Of a DNA stretch of 64,000 bases, positions 24,984 to 36,251 are shown piece after piece. The notes beneath the pieces are model-generated. The model was given only the letters and a program-made list of their open reading frames with translations, had not been told where the DNA came from and did not search any database. The translations under genes were made by a program, and so were the position numbers. This stretch comes from Membranipora membranacea. Taxonomy: Eukaryota; Bryozoa; Gymnolaemata; Cheilostomatida; Membraniporidae. The stretch is from the NCBI GenBank assembly GCA_914767715.1, contig OU612067.1:27502162-27566161 (forward strand). Reading direction: 5' to 3'. Position 1 is the stretch's first letter. Each line of letters opens with the position of its first letter.

Positions 24984-26309
24984 GAATGTGCACAATGCAG
25001 GGAGAACATCTCAACTATTCGCATCAGCGGCACCATATCAGCTGCACAAGCCATGGTGGGGGTAAAGCTCCAACACCCACTAACTATGAGTTACTGTTCT
25101 TTGATTTCCAAAATCTGTTGCCTCCAGTAACCTCCAGTAACCACCTACCAATATCACCTCATTGCTATCGGCGCTGCAGCCACAACCATAGCATCAGACT
25201 CCATGACAAAAGCGGCTCTTGAAGCTGAGATTCACGCCGAAGGCAAAGACATCTGCGTATCAGTTAACGGCACCTGGCAGCAACGAGGCTTTACTAGCAA
25301 AAACGGTATAGTAACAGTTATGAGTAATCTAGGAAAGCACGAAGCCAACAAAGTAATAGATAGATAAATAAAGACAACATATTGTTACACTTGTGCTCAG
25401 AAAAATAGAGTAAATGTGAAACTAAGCATAATTTCTCAGGGCCAATATAGCTCTATCAACCATCAAGGCTCTGCAGGAAAGATGGAATCAGAGGGTGCTG
25501 CGAGTTGTTTTAGGCGGTCTGAGGACAATTATGGGCTATGATATACCAAATATCTAGGTGACGGAGACACCAAAGCCTTCATGTCGGTGAATGGTGATGA
25601 CATCTATGGGAATGACACTAATGTTGAAAAGTTGATATGTACTTGGCATGTCCAGAAGCGTATGGGAAAGGCTTCGTACGGAGTTGTTGCTGACCAGAAA
25701 ACCAAGAAGTTTGTGGTGAACTCTGCTGGTAACCTTCTCAAAAAAGCCATCGCAAACAAATCTAATGGTGAGAAAACGTACAGTGGGATAGGTGTGTCCA
25801 GAGACTAAACAAAAAACGAAACCTTCAGAATAATCATACTGTAGAAGAGATGCAAGCTTCTATATGGGTCATCTACCACTATCGAGCTGGGAACCTTATT
25901 TCATGTCAGGAATGGTTTCTAACATTATTCGCCCAGTATTCGAGAGACTCAGTAAAGATGAACTACTAAGAAAATGTGAGGTGGCACACAAAATGCAAAC
26001 GAGGCGTTCCACCATGTAGTTTGGAACAACTATCCAAAAGAAGTATTCTGTAATAAAAAATGCTTGTCGCTAGCCACAGCTTCAGCAACCATACTGTACA
26101 ATGAAGGAACAATCGGTCTCACCAAGTTGTATGAAGAACTAGATCTGAAATTCAGTAAAAACCTACTACTGTTCGCAAAAGTTCGCTACTGGCCGCGTCT
26201 GGCATCAGACACCACTGCATACTCTGATGACACAAAAACAATTAGTAAAGCCACGAGGCAGAACCATGCCATTCCGGACACTAGTACATATCAGTCGGGA
26301 GGTTTCTGA
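24984..26309 (+). pseudogene. Animal Mutator-like transposase remnant
   Basis: Pieces in order: CAQCRENISTIRISGT (24996 on), then DICVSVNGTWQQRGF and TSKNGIVTVM (about 25245-25325), then KYLGDGDTKAFMSVNGDDIY (about 25550-25610), EKLICTWHVQKRMGK, then VWNNYPKEVFCNKK and TILYNEGTIGLTKLYEELDL (about 26015-26145), ending YQSGGF at 26309. These match the conserved order of the Mutator-like transposase domain of animals (GTW..RG, DGDSKA, HVQKR, FN.G). Frames change several times and stops intervene, so it is inactive. It abuts a Harbinger remnant. Confidence 0.75.
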
Positions 26310-26439
26310 ATCGTTTTGTTAATCCAGTTCGCTTACAAATTTCACTATTATTGTAAATATTACTAAATTTTCAAATCAATTTTTCACAGATTGTAAATTT
26401 TTAATTTCTTCTTCTTCACAATGACCATGACTCTTGTGA

Positions 26440-27300
26440 ACCAGTGGAAGAGAGATGTAAGAGGAAACAGAAGGTGGTGGGTACATCCCATCAACCAAGT
26501 GAGAGATGGAGAAGGTGCGTGAACATTGTTGATAGGATTGTTTCGTACAGAATTCTCAGACAAGCACACACAGTGTATGAGAGTATCCAAAGAAAACTTC
26601 GATGAGAAACTCACTCATGTGGGGCCAGCGATTGAGAAAGCAGTCACAGCTAAGAAAGGCCATTCCAGCTGACCAAAGACTGTGTGTGACACTCTTTTGT
26701 CTGGCAACTGGTGATTCCTTCACAACCTTGGCACCGCTCTTCAGGATGGGTGAATCAACTGTCAGATCGATAGTATATGAGACTAGCAAGGCTATATGGG
26801 ACACCATGGCTATAGAGTACTCCATTCCTCAGATTGATTACGACTGGATAGTGGCCACTGTTTTTGAGTGGCAGTGGAACTTCCCACTGTGTTGGTGCCA
26901 TAGATGGAAAACACTGCAATATACAGGTCAGTTCTGCTTTAATCTTGGTCTGCTCAAACATTTAATAAAAAGTAATATGGTTCTAGGACATCAAGTCAAC
27001 TATCATGACAATAAATCAATACTATAACCCCTGCAGTCTGATATGGTTTTCAGATGTATGTTCCGTAATGACAGTTGTTAAACTTGAAGCAGAGAGGAAG
27101 GAAATTCGTGTCAATCTTTGAAGAACAAAGAAGTTGATATTGTATCAATAAGATGCAATGCCAAGCTCACGACATTTGATATAAGTTGGCTGAAAACATG
27201 GCTGCAGAGACCCATACCAGGAAGAGGTTTGGACAGCTTGCCAAAGAAGGTGTTCAACTACCGTCTCTCAAGAGCTAGAAGAACAATGATGAGATGACTG
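26440..27300 (+). pseudogene. PIF/Harbinger transposase remnant
   Basis: RRWWVHPINQVREGEGA (about 26470) has the N-terminal Harbinger signature. DQRLCVTLFCLATGDSFTTL and MGESTVRSIVYETSKAIWDT form the helix-turn-helix region. Then comes WNFPLC, with VGAIDGKH continuing in another frame near 26890-26920. VFNYRLSRARR follows near 27250-27280. Frame shifts near 26530, 26640 and 26895, and loss of the segment between the catalytic aspartate and the C-terminus, show it is dead. It is a different copy from the better-preserved element at 44616-50333. Confidence 0.8.
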
Positions 27301-28290
27301 GATGATATTGATGACTGGTAAATCGGTTTAACGGGTTGATTTTAATGTTTTTAGCATTCATTTTCATGCATAGGAGTATTGCATCATATTTTATAGTGCC
27401 CATGCACTGATCCATGTTGTCCTTCATTCCTTTAAGCAAGGGATGGAAACCTACTTGGGAGCCGTTAGTCAATGTCTGCACCACGACCAAGTTTGCTGAA
27501 TGTATTATGGTTCGTGCATATATTATTATAGTTATTCTTCTATCCGCGTGTATCCAGTGCATGAAGTCCGTTCCCACAAGCAATAAGGGTACAACTCTCA
27601 ATTATTTTAACCTATTGGATCAAAAGCAAAAAAGTTATCCTATGATGTAGATAAAAATTTCATTCGAGTCTGGAAATAGGGTAATCTGGACTGAAAGAAT
27701 CTCATAATGTGTAAACTTTATTTCCACCTTACTCTATCACTGAACTAAGAAAACTGCAATAAAAAGGCGAGTTGTTCACGTTTTGTTCAGAGTATGTGTT
27801 TGTTGGTTAATGAAAAACACATGTATTTATTATCATTCCAGCAAAGAGAAAGAAGGAATCATTTTTCTTAAGGTGGTTTGATCATACATAAAATAACAGA
27901 TCATTAGGTTCCTGGATATGTATTAGTTAGTTGGTTGATATGTTTGAGAAAAAGAATTAGACCCTGCAATCTGTGGCATAAATAGTGATATCAATTTCAA
28001 TTTTCTAGTCTACTTATTTCAGTTTTAATTATTGAGGCTATCAAAAGAATATTTTTTCAATTCTTCACACTACCACCTTTTTAAAGACCAGCTACTTAGG
28101 AATAGCTGTAGTCCCGAAAAGGTCATGGAAATAGGGTAATGTAATCACATACACATGTATGCCCAATTCCCCAAAAAAAATCAATCAACCATCTGGGGCT
28201 GTTTCAGCTATCTAAGGGTGATTGTGGAAAAAACGAACTCTTTGAAGATGATAAGGAGTATTAATGTATCAATGGACATCCCTCACTTTT
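27301..28290. other. Non-coding stretch
   Basis: AT-rich, with short open frames only. I see no recognisable gene, repeat or RNA here. Confidence 0.4.
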
Positions 28291-28760
28291 TAACTTTTGT
28301 CTGTATGCAATGCCCTGGAGCATATTGCACACCCATACAAGATGGATGATGTCAATATGACGGTCTTGGACAGGAAAAGCAAGTTGTGATTTGTGGCCTA
28401 CAGATCCTACGTAGGATGGCTGCATTGATTGGCAGAGGACATTGCAGCTTCATCCCTCAATATTTGTACAAAGCAATCAAGCAACCCTCTCACCCAAGTG
28501 GCTCCATTTCTTCTTGACACACCCTTTAGTGGAGCAATGACTGTAAGAAATTGTGCAGAGCCCCAGATAGATTTGTCTCACCTTGGGACCATGATGATGA
28601 TGATGATGGCCTACATTTATGGAAAGAAATGAAAAGGTTGCTTGATCCTGACCAAACCAAGGATACCCTGACCAAGAAAGAAGTGATAATGCAGTGGACA
28701 GTGGCCTTGAATAAAAAAATTACTCATGAAACCAACTGTGGCCAAGTGTGTAAACCCTGA
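28291..28760 (+). pseudogene. Coding-like fragment of unknown family
   Basis: Short frames in succession read ALEHIAHPYKMDDVNMTVLD, then VICGLQILRRMAALIGRG and SFIPQYLYKAIKQPSHP, then RFVSPWDHDDDDDGLHLWKE and MKRLLDPDQTKDTLTKKEVI. Codon-like order over several frames suggests a decayed gene or retroelement, but I do not recognise the family. A run of GATGAT codons gives the Asp stretch. Confidence 0.25.
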
Positions 28761-29416
28761 CACACCATTTTACTTGTTCTTTCTACTAGATGAAATATTC
28801 AAAAATTGAGATACTCCATAAAAAAACTACCAAATCAGAGCTGCAAGCATGATGCTCTCTGTGATTGTCTTTCCACTGCAAAGACCAATTGCACACCAGG
28901 TTTCAACAAGAAAATTCAGAGATGTTGAAAACCGATTGACAAGGACAGAAAAAAGAAAAACTTGTGTCCTGTTCAATTAGAAAGGCTAGTGAGTCATCAT
29001 ACAAACTTCAGGGATGAAATCATAGGAACGTGGTAACTGTCCCGACGGGAATAAGGAGAAAAAAATAGGTGAAAAAAGGTATTTGTCGACTTAGCTGGTA
29101 ACGACAGTAACAGGACAAAGCAACTACTCCAGCAAGTCTACCCACTAAGTACCAGAAAAGAGGGGTGATATTTGAAAAAAATCAGGACAAACTAGTCCAA
29201 AAGAGGATATTCCAACGAGAAAACGAGTTACCAAAATACAGGCCTGTTGACGTGAACTACCAGATGTAGCTATTGAAAAAAAACACTGTTCACACTTAAC
29301 CGATGCTGTTCTGTCATTTGGCAAAAAATGTTGTTCAACTGCCCTAGAGACGAAAGAACCGTTACAGTTCGGCATTATCTTAACTTGCCTAATGATATCA
29401 TGAGTGACCACTTACC
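28761..29416. other. Stretch with no identified gene
   Basis: A weak Cys-containing coding-like patch occurs near 28850-28970 (CDCLSTAKTNCTPGF, with stops around it). Nothing else is recognised. Confidence 0.3.
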
Positions 29417-31160
29417 TCAAACTCCTGTAGCAGACTGAAGCAGCTCAATACACGTTGTCTGTCTACATGTTATAGCTATATCTAAAGCTGAAAAAAAAAG
29501 ACAACAGATAACGACTATCTCTGCTTGGATGAACATTGTCATACCTTTTTATTCAAATTATTTCCGACTATATCCAATCTATGTCCGATTGTTTTGATTG
29601 AAATCAGGACTAAAATAATCTATGTAATTCAGTGATTTTCTGGTAACAGCTTTGAAAGTGCCAGCCAAACACAACCGCTTAGATAATACAGTCCCAAAGC
29701 TTGCATGTAGATGTGTACAGATGTGCGTAAGACAAACTAATACACAAGAACCTGAATAATGATTACACAAACCTGTTCTACCTTTAAGATCTGGTGTAGT
29801 TATAACGACACCATACTGGATAAGTCTGGCTATCACTGTATCTTTGCCTTCCTATACAGAGATAAAACAATAAATATGATGTTTAAATCCATACAAGAGC
29901 TCATCTTCCCAGTTCAAAGTTTTAAATCTCACTCGATCTGAAATCTAAGGTATTCAGCCGAAAATTTGGAGTTCCTCCAATATACTACTCTATTTGCAAT
30001 TGTAGCGACACAATCTAAATAAATTAAACTGACAAAATCATGAGAAATGTGGATTCACAACAATGGATATCGCATATTGATATTCCCAATATTAAGATGA
30101 ACACTAGGGTGATTAGTGGACGAGGCTTTCAACCAACACAAAATAGGTAGAGAGAAATCACTGCGAAAATATATCTGATATGGCACATAAAATTTGGCGC
30201 TATTATTATCGAAATGTAGAAGTGTGAAACAAACTTCCTGCCGTTTAAAAGTGCACAATATTAACCCTTCCCTCTATTCATCTTACCAATGTCTAGCAAG
30301 ATCCAACTAAACTAAGATGTCCATGAAGTTGTATTGAAAGACACTGCTTTTCTTTTATGACTACTATTCATTAGCAATCCACAGACTGACTGACACTAGG
30401 TACTTGTCCAACGCACTTCTTGATGTTAACTGACAATATGATTCAGTTAACCATCCAACTATCTTTCACTCTATGGCTTACTGTAATTAGGGACCAATCC
30501 CTAATAGCAGAACATGCCCTAATGCTTAGAAACTTGACAAAAGCCTATGTAATAATCCCCTAGGTGTATAGTAATTTCGGGTAGCTTATCACAAGCTGAC
30601 ACTATAATAGCCTCATGTCGCAAAATAATGTATATTTTGAGATTATAAGGCCTGATGAATCTCCCAAATAGTATAGAACATTCAGGTTACTTATTACCTT
30701 TAGTATTCTGGGATAATAGTTTGTACTAAATGAAAGCCTGCAAATCCCCCAACGCTAAAATGACATGTGTTTATTAATATTTTCTTACTTACTTATTTTC
30801 ATGTATTTACATCATGTTAGAACTATAAGAATGGCCCATATCTTACTTAAGCAGCCAGATGTAGACATGTAAGGCCTCTATTATCAGTCTGTAGTAGGGT
30901 CTCTATGACCTCACCATTGAGATGGTCTATCATCCACTCTAGAGAGGACACCATGCCAGCCTCATATACAATGTGTACAGAACTCTGTCCCAGACTGTTA
31001 GTCTGTGTGATAGATCCACCGTGAGTCAGCAGTGTGTCAGCTATCTCTTAGTAACCTATGAAAGCATTGATAGCGTCAATATTTGGGTAAGACTGATATC
31101 GTTAAGAGGGGCCTGAATTGTAAGCTACACGAAAAAGTATATATGGGGGAGGGGGTGCTA

Positions 31161-31514
31161 CCCTATAGAAGTTTAATTTAGCTAGAGTTTAATTTCGCTA
31201 TCTGCACCTGGTACTTAATTTCACTAGTTCTAAATTTCGCTAGTAGGCTTACTAGTGAAAATTAAAAAACAATGTCCAAGCTGGGATTTGAACCCAGGGC
31301 AGAATTCTCCATCTGTTTGCTAAGCAGACACTTAGACCACTACACTACGCGTGCTTGTGCTTGCATGATTAGGCATGGTGTATTCCTGTATAATTGTACA
31401 TTGTTTATGAAACTATGGTGAGTGAGTTTAATTTAAGATACACTAAATTTCGCAACCGAGGCAACAAGGCGAAAAGCGAATCCTAAATGCCGCGAAAACA
31501 AAACTTCTATAGGG
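31161..31514. mobile_element. MITE with TA target duplication and embedded tRNA-like segment
   Basis: Ends CCCTATAGAAGTTT (31161 on) and AAACTTCTATAGGG (to 31514) are inverted repeats flanked by TA on each side. Inside, on the minus strand (about 31355 to 31276), lies a tRNA-like segment: an A-box-like TGTAGTGGTCTAAG, an arm with anticodon-like loop TTAGCAA, and a perfect T-arm CTGGG-TTCAAAT-CCCAG. The acceptor stem does not pair. Confidence 0.7.
31276..31355 (-). repeat. tRNA-like sequence inside the MITE
   Basis: The T-arm is canonical, and the D-arm region and anticodon-like stem (TCTG/CAGA) are recognisable. The 5' GCACGCG and the 3' side do not form an acceptor stem, so I do not call a functional tRNA. 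A loop AGC triplet would correspond to alanine. Pol III boxes A and B appear intact. Confidence 0.5.
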
Positions 31515-32061
31515 TATTTCATAAAGACAAGGGTCCAAATCATTAAAAAAAGGAGTGTATGCATGTAGTATGAATAGCTGTTTATGTTACAGAGGGGTAC
31601 ATGTAACAGGTCCGTACTGACACATAGGGCACATGTCTAATGCTTAATATACAGTAATGACAAAGAATGTATGACTGAGATCTGCATCACATTTTGCGAG
31701 TTTTAAGAATAGCCTAATTAGAAGTGACACTGCTCTTACTGATAAATTGTGTTCTGTTCTGATCCAGAAATCTAATCTCTGCCCCCAAATTTTTAAGCAC
31801 CTTATTAAGCAGAGCTTCAAATCGAACTAAGTCAAGCTTGGTTGTTAGGCTCGCTCATATTTTCAACTCACACATTGTTGTGATTTGGATCTTACAAAGT
31901 CACAGCAAGAACAGATTGCAGAGCCTCTCATAAATTTATCTTACCACAACGAAGAGTGTCCATCAACAGTGAGCTACCACAGCTGTCCTTACAGTTCAAA
32001 TCACAGGAGCATATGTCACTAGTCAGCATGAGCACAAAAACTTGAATACAGCCATTTATCG

Positions 32062-33494
32062 CTTCAAGAGAAAAAAAAATTAATATTATAGTTTCTAAGT
32101 ACACAAGGTTAGTTGATATTATTGTCATGATTGGTTCAATTGATGTAGCCACAAATACAGTGAGTAATCTCGAGCTGATCACGGACATGATACCACCGTC
32201 CCAATGTCTCGGCCACTGCATCAAGGAGAAATGTCAACGAATGAACATAGAGCACTCGTGTATGGACATTCAGAATAGACATATAATAAGGTTCCAGACC
32301 GTTTTTTGTAGCCACCAAGGCTTGGTCTAATGCTAGCTCATTTGCTCTAACGATTACTTACAGTTTATTAAAGTAAGCACAATGAAAAAAATATCAAAAT
32401 AGCGTACATTTTCTTCTTCTTAGGCATGTCTTTGTTATATTTCCTGGCAAAGAGAATGAAACATAATCTAGTGAGTTACAAACTATAAATCACTGTGATG
32501 TGCAGAGATACAGATAATCTAGCAGCATTTCGCATACAAAGCGATGAGACATGAGCATGACAATCAAGCAAAAGGCCCATAGGCCTTAAACCACTGCTGA
32601 CACAGCTGGGCTTTGCCCAGCATAGCTACCAGTCAAAAATTTAAATAGAGAGTTGTGTGGCAATGGCATCAAAACATCTAGCCTTCTGTAGTTGGTGCAA
32701 GACCAGTGCACGTGGTCGAGGCCTCTTCTTGCACCAACTGCAATGGCCTATGCTAGTGGGTATAAGGAACAACATAACCAAGAGTAGCCCCTTAAAAATA
32801 ACATGCCATACCACATATCAATCAAGCTATCCAAGTTTGTATGTATATGTATCCATGTATTTTTCTTAGTATTGATTAGTATAGTTAGTATTAGTATTAA
32901 TAATTTGTGGTTATAGTAACTCAACTGTCATCATCACTATATATTTTTCAGGTTTTGTTGCTGGAACTAACTTAATGCGATGAATGGGCAACCCCTGTTA
33001 CTCCTAGCTAGTACTAGTAGTCATTGCTTGCTAAAAGTAAAAGTTAAGTACTATCTATTTATTAATTAAATAAATGACATGGTACTAAATTTATTAGACA
33101 AGCCATGCCTTGAAACCTAGCTGCCTTTACTTACACTATTCTATTGACTCAAAGATTATACCTTGTTAATAATAATACCCACTACCATCGGAAGAATGAA
33201 AGAGATGAAGAGCTGAATCCAAGGGCAGGGGATCACCACAGTTGGTAAACTATATTTTTGATTTGTGATTTAGAAGAATGCCTTTTCTGAAATTCAATGC
33301 TTTTCTCTGGTGTAAATGGCCAAAGAAGACCCGCTACTATTATTAGTGCAGCTGAAATTTCGATTGGAGTTGTCTTTAGTTTGAGATTAATGGGGCAACT
33401 CCGCCTCTCTGTCTGGTACAAAACCTTAAATGTTCATGGAAAACTAAATTGTCATGGCAAGCTTGTCAATGTCAAGACAGGCTAATGTGAATCA
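32062..33494. other. Non-coding stretch
   Basis: No gene recognised. One short inverted repeat, GTTGGTGCAAGA near 32692 and its complement near 32730, is present. Some upstream exons of the ankyrin gene may lie here, but none could be placed. Confidence 0.35.
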
Positions 33495-33674
33495 GGGGGG
33501 TCTTTCAATTAGAAACAGCCAAAATCGCAATATGATCGCTCACTCACTGAGTGAGTGAGACCCGCCAGGGGTCTCGCTTTTAGATCGCTCACTCTTTGAT
33601 GGAGCTAAATAGATTATGAGTGAGCGATCTGAGAACGAATTAAAGCATCACTCTTTCTAATTGAAAGACCCCCC
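33495..33674. mobile_element. 180-bp MITE with GGGGGGTCTTTCAATTAGAAA ends (partial match)
   Basis: The first and last 20 or so bases are inverted copies (GGGGGGTCTTTCAATTAGAA at left). Inside, the motif GATCGCTCACT recurs in both orientations with a GTGAGTGAG run. The flanking words GTGAATCA and AGAATCAC suggest a possible GAATCA target duplication off by one or two bases. No coding capacity. Confidence 0.7.
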
Positions 33675-35285
33675 AGAATCACAATTTATCATATTATTGT
33701 TCGAGATGATCTTGGTTTATGCACTTAATTGCGTCACAAGGTGGCTTATCATCATGAAAATACTGCCTCGCCAACCTCTACCACCGTCACAACACATCTT
33801 TTAAACATTCACACATATTTCGCAACCAGTGACACCATATTGCATAATGTGCAGAGGGAATAAACATTTGGTATAAAGTAAGCCCCTTGTCATAGATAAA
33901 GCAATTTTATATCAAGCAAGATTTCAATACAAGAGCAACTTATGGAATCTGTTATTTGTCAGAGAATTACCACCAGCCGCTTTTCCCTGATCCTTATTTT
34001 CATGGCTCCTTTGCATATGGGGCATCAAAAGCAATATTTATTTACAAAATTTCAAGTGTGGAAAATGAAAAAGGGCTATTTCTATACAAAGCTTGACAGT
34101 GCATATTTCAACTTACATCATAGAACTTTGGAACTATTTATGCGCACAGAAACTATGTGACACTTTGTTTAAATATTTTAACAAAAGACTTAAATTTTCA
34201 TGTTAATCAAAGAATGAAAAACACTGCAAACAATTTTTTTATCAGATTAATGTTATAATATTTTAAATTCCTTCTACACTACCTCATTATTATCATTAAT
34301 TATTTAACTATGAAATCTTTTTCTTTTTAGTTTCATCCTGTGAGGAATCAAAGTTTTAAACGGTGTCAGTATGACCATCTAATAACAGATCTATTTATGG
34401 ATCTTCTGGATAATTTCTGAAAGTAAATATTTATTAATTATGTTCACACAAACATGTCAGGGACCTTGGAAGTTTGGGAAATATATGAATTGACAAAGTT
34501 AAACCAGATTGTGCAGTAGTGTGTAACCAGGCTGACCCATTTCCCTCAGATAATAATATTATTCCAACTGTTTTAGCAGATTATGTTTTGATATGGATTA
34601 TTAAAGTCAATAATACAATGTGCCCTAAGGCAAGGTTTACACTGTATTCTTTGCATTAGATGTTCAAAAAATAAAGTAAGCTGGTATGTTAAGGTAATGT
34701 CAAAGACCGATCCGAATATCAACATATCATATACCGTTGGAAAGCTGCCGAGCTACTGAAAATGAATACCTGAACAAAAACTTGATTCGATGACGTTGTG
34801 TCATTTTAGGGAGGAAATCAGGCAGAAAACGCTCTTTTTTGTCGATGCAGATTGAGCAGTCAAATTAATTGCAAGAAATTTCAAATCAAGTGGAATGTAT
34901 ACTTAGAGATTGCGTTCATCGTAAAAGTTGATTTTCTTTGATATATGACCAGTCTAAAATGACTTTTTACGTCACGTCATACAACGCATTTTTTTGGTGA
35001 AGCCGTGAAAATGTGTGAAATTTCAATCATTAATTCACAACAGATCATAGGCTCGAATCAAAATTAATTAACATTTTCTCTTAGAGTACTTTTCAAATGT
35101 CATACACATTGACTTTCAAAAAATTAGCTTGCATATTGCAATGACAGTAGACTCTCGAATGCGGCTAATATTTTCGCCACCTTTGCATAACGTCAAACAT
35201 GCTGTCCAAATAACCATTATTGTGGCCAAACAAAGTTTTTTTGAAAGTTCTCACATACGAAGCCGCTTTCATTAACCATGGTGCA
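33675..35285. other. Non-coding stretch
   Basis: AT-rich sequence with only short open frames and no recognised protein or repeat. Confidence 0.35.
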
Positions 35286-35481
35286 CACAGGAAATGCCAA
35301 CATAATTTTTCATTGCATCTTCATTTTTCTTGAATTTAACGCAAAAGAATGCCAAAAAACAGCTATTTTTAGGGACTTTTGAGGTCTTTGTAAGGACATT
35401 TGAGGTGTTTTTTGGCATTCTTTTGCGTTAAATTCAAGAAAAATGAAGATGCAATGAAAAATTATGTTGGCATTTCTTGTG
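35286..35481. repeat. Long foldback hairpin
   Basis: Two arms of about 75 bases are inverted copies with at most one or two mismatches (outer CACAnGAAATGCCAACATAA), around a loop of about 50 bases that itself has the internal pair GACTTTTGAGG and ACATTTGAGG. An open frame across it on the minus strand is a by-product of the hairpin. Confidence 0.85.
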
Positions 35482-35879
35482 GCAGTCTGAATAGTACTGA
35501 GGTGTGTTTGGATTAGAGACACCACAACGACCCATGTGATGTCACATTGTGTTTTTCTGATAGGTCACAACACCGTAGATTATGATAGTACGGTCACAAT
35601 ATGGATAGAAAGAGATACCACAAGATGGTTTGTGGCCTCACATTATTGTTGGATTTCATTAATACCATGACCATGAATATGAAAATGATTATATGAATAA
35701 AGAAAGTATTTGTGTTTGCTATTCATAAAAAAAAATTTGTGGTTGGTTGCTTTTTTTCAGATCCCACTAAACCATTCCTCAGGCTTATATTAACATTATG
35801 GACACTTAAGGGTCAGCTGGTAGTCTTGTAATTAATCATCTGATCAGTGTCAATGAGTGAGAGTCTCATAACTTTCTAC

Positions 35880-36020
35880 TAGGGGGTGTATCCGTCACTG
35901 GTTACACACTTGGGAGAATAAATCCACCACTGGTGAGAAAAGCGGTCTTGGCATCGCTATATTTTATATATGTATCCGCCACTGGTAACATACTGGAAAA
36001 GGTGCATCCACCACTGAGGA
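35880..36020. repeat. Four short copies of a TCC(A/G)(C/T)CACTGG-like motif
   Basis: Similar 12-16 base words (TCCGTCACTGGT, TCCACCACTGGT, TCCGCCACTGGT, TCCACCACTGAG) recur every 30-50 bases. They lie in what should be the 3' end of the neighbouring gypsy element, perhaps within its LTR. Confidence 0.4.
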
Positions 36021-36251
36021 CACAAAAATAGTACACAAAAACAACAAAACTGAACAAGTATAATACTATTCAAGTAATAAAATGGATTGTGTAATGGATT
36101 GAATATCAGAATGATATTAAGCGATTGACTCTTTCTCATCGTCAGGATACATCATACTTTCAGAGGTTGTGTAAGTCCCTTAAGCCTCCCAAGGCGCAGG
36201 CCCCCTCAGCCTGTTGTCCGACGCCTTCTGGGGCAGACTGGTCACCGTCAC

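Larger units (their letters stand above)
29417..32061 (-). pseudogene. Ankyrin-repeat gene fragment, four exons, one in-frame TAA
   Basis: Minus-strand exons 31945-32061 (VFVLMLTSDICSCDLN, SSLLMDTLRC), 30847-31046 (DTLLTHGGSITQTNSLGQ, WMIDHLNG, NRGLTCLHLAA), 29782-29851 (VIARLIQYGVVITTPDL) and 29417-29487 (ALDIAITCRQTTCIELLQSA, then TGA). All phases match (1, 0, 1) and the joined product reads as consecutive ankyrin-like repeats (LTCLHLAA-x-EGKDTV...). The last codon of exon 30847-31046, just before the GTAAGA donor, is TAA. So either the gene is inactivated by this one change, or the transcript ends there. Upstream exons were not found with confidence. Ankyrin repeats mediate protein binding. 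The partner is unknown. Confidence 0.6.

Noticed and set aside
31276-31355. Functional tRNA-Ala gene
   Set aside because: T-arm is good but the acceptor stem does not pair and the anticodon stem has a mismatch; it lies inside a transposon.
35310-35525. 72-codon open frame on the minus strand
   Set aside because: It spans the long hairpin and reads the same sequence in both directions; no codon pattern.
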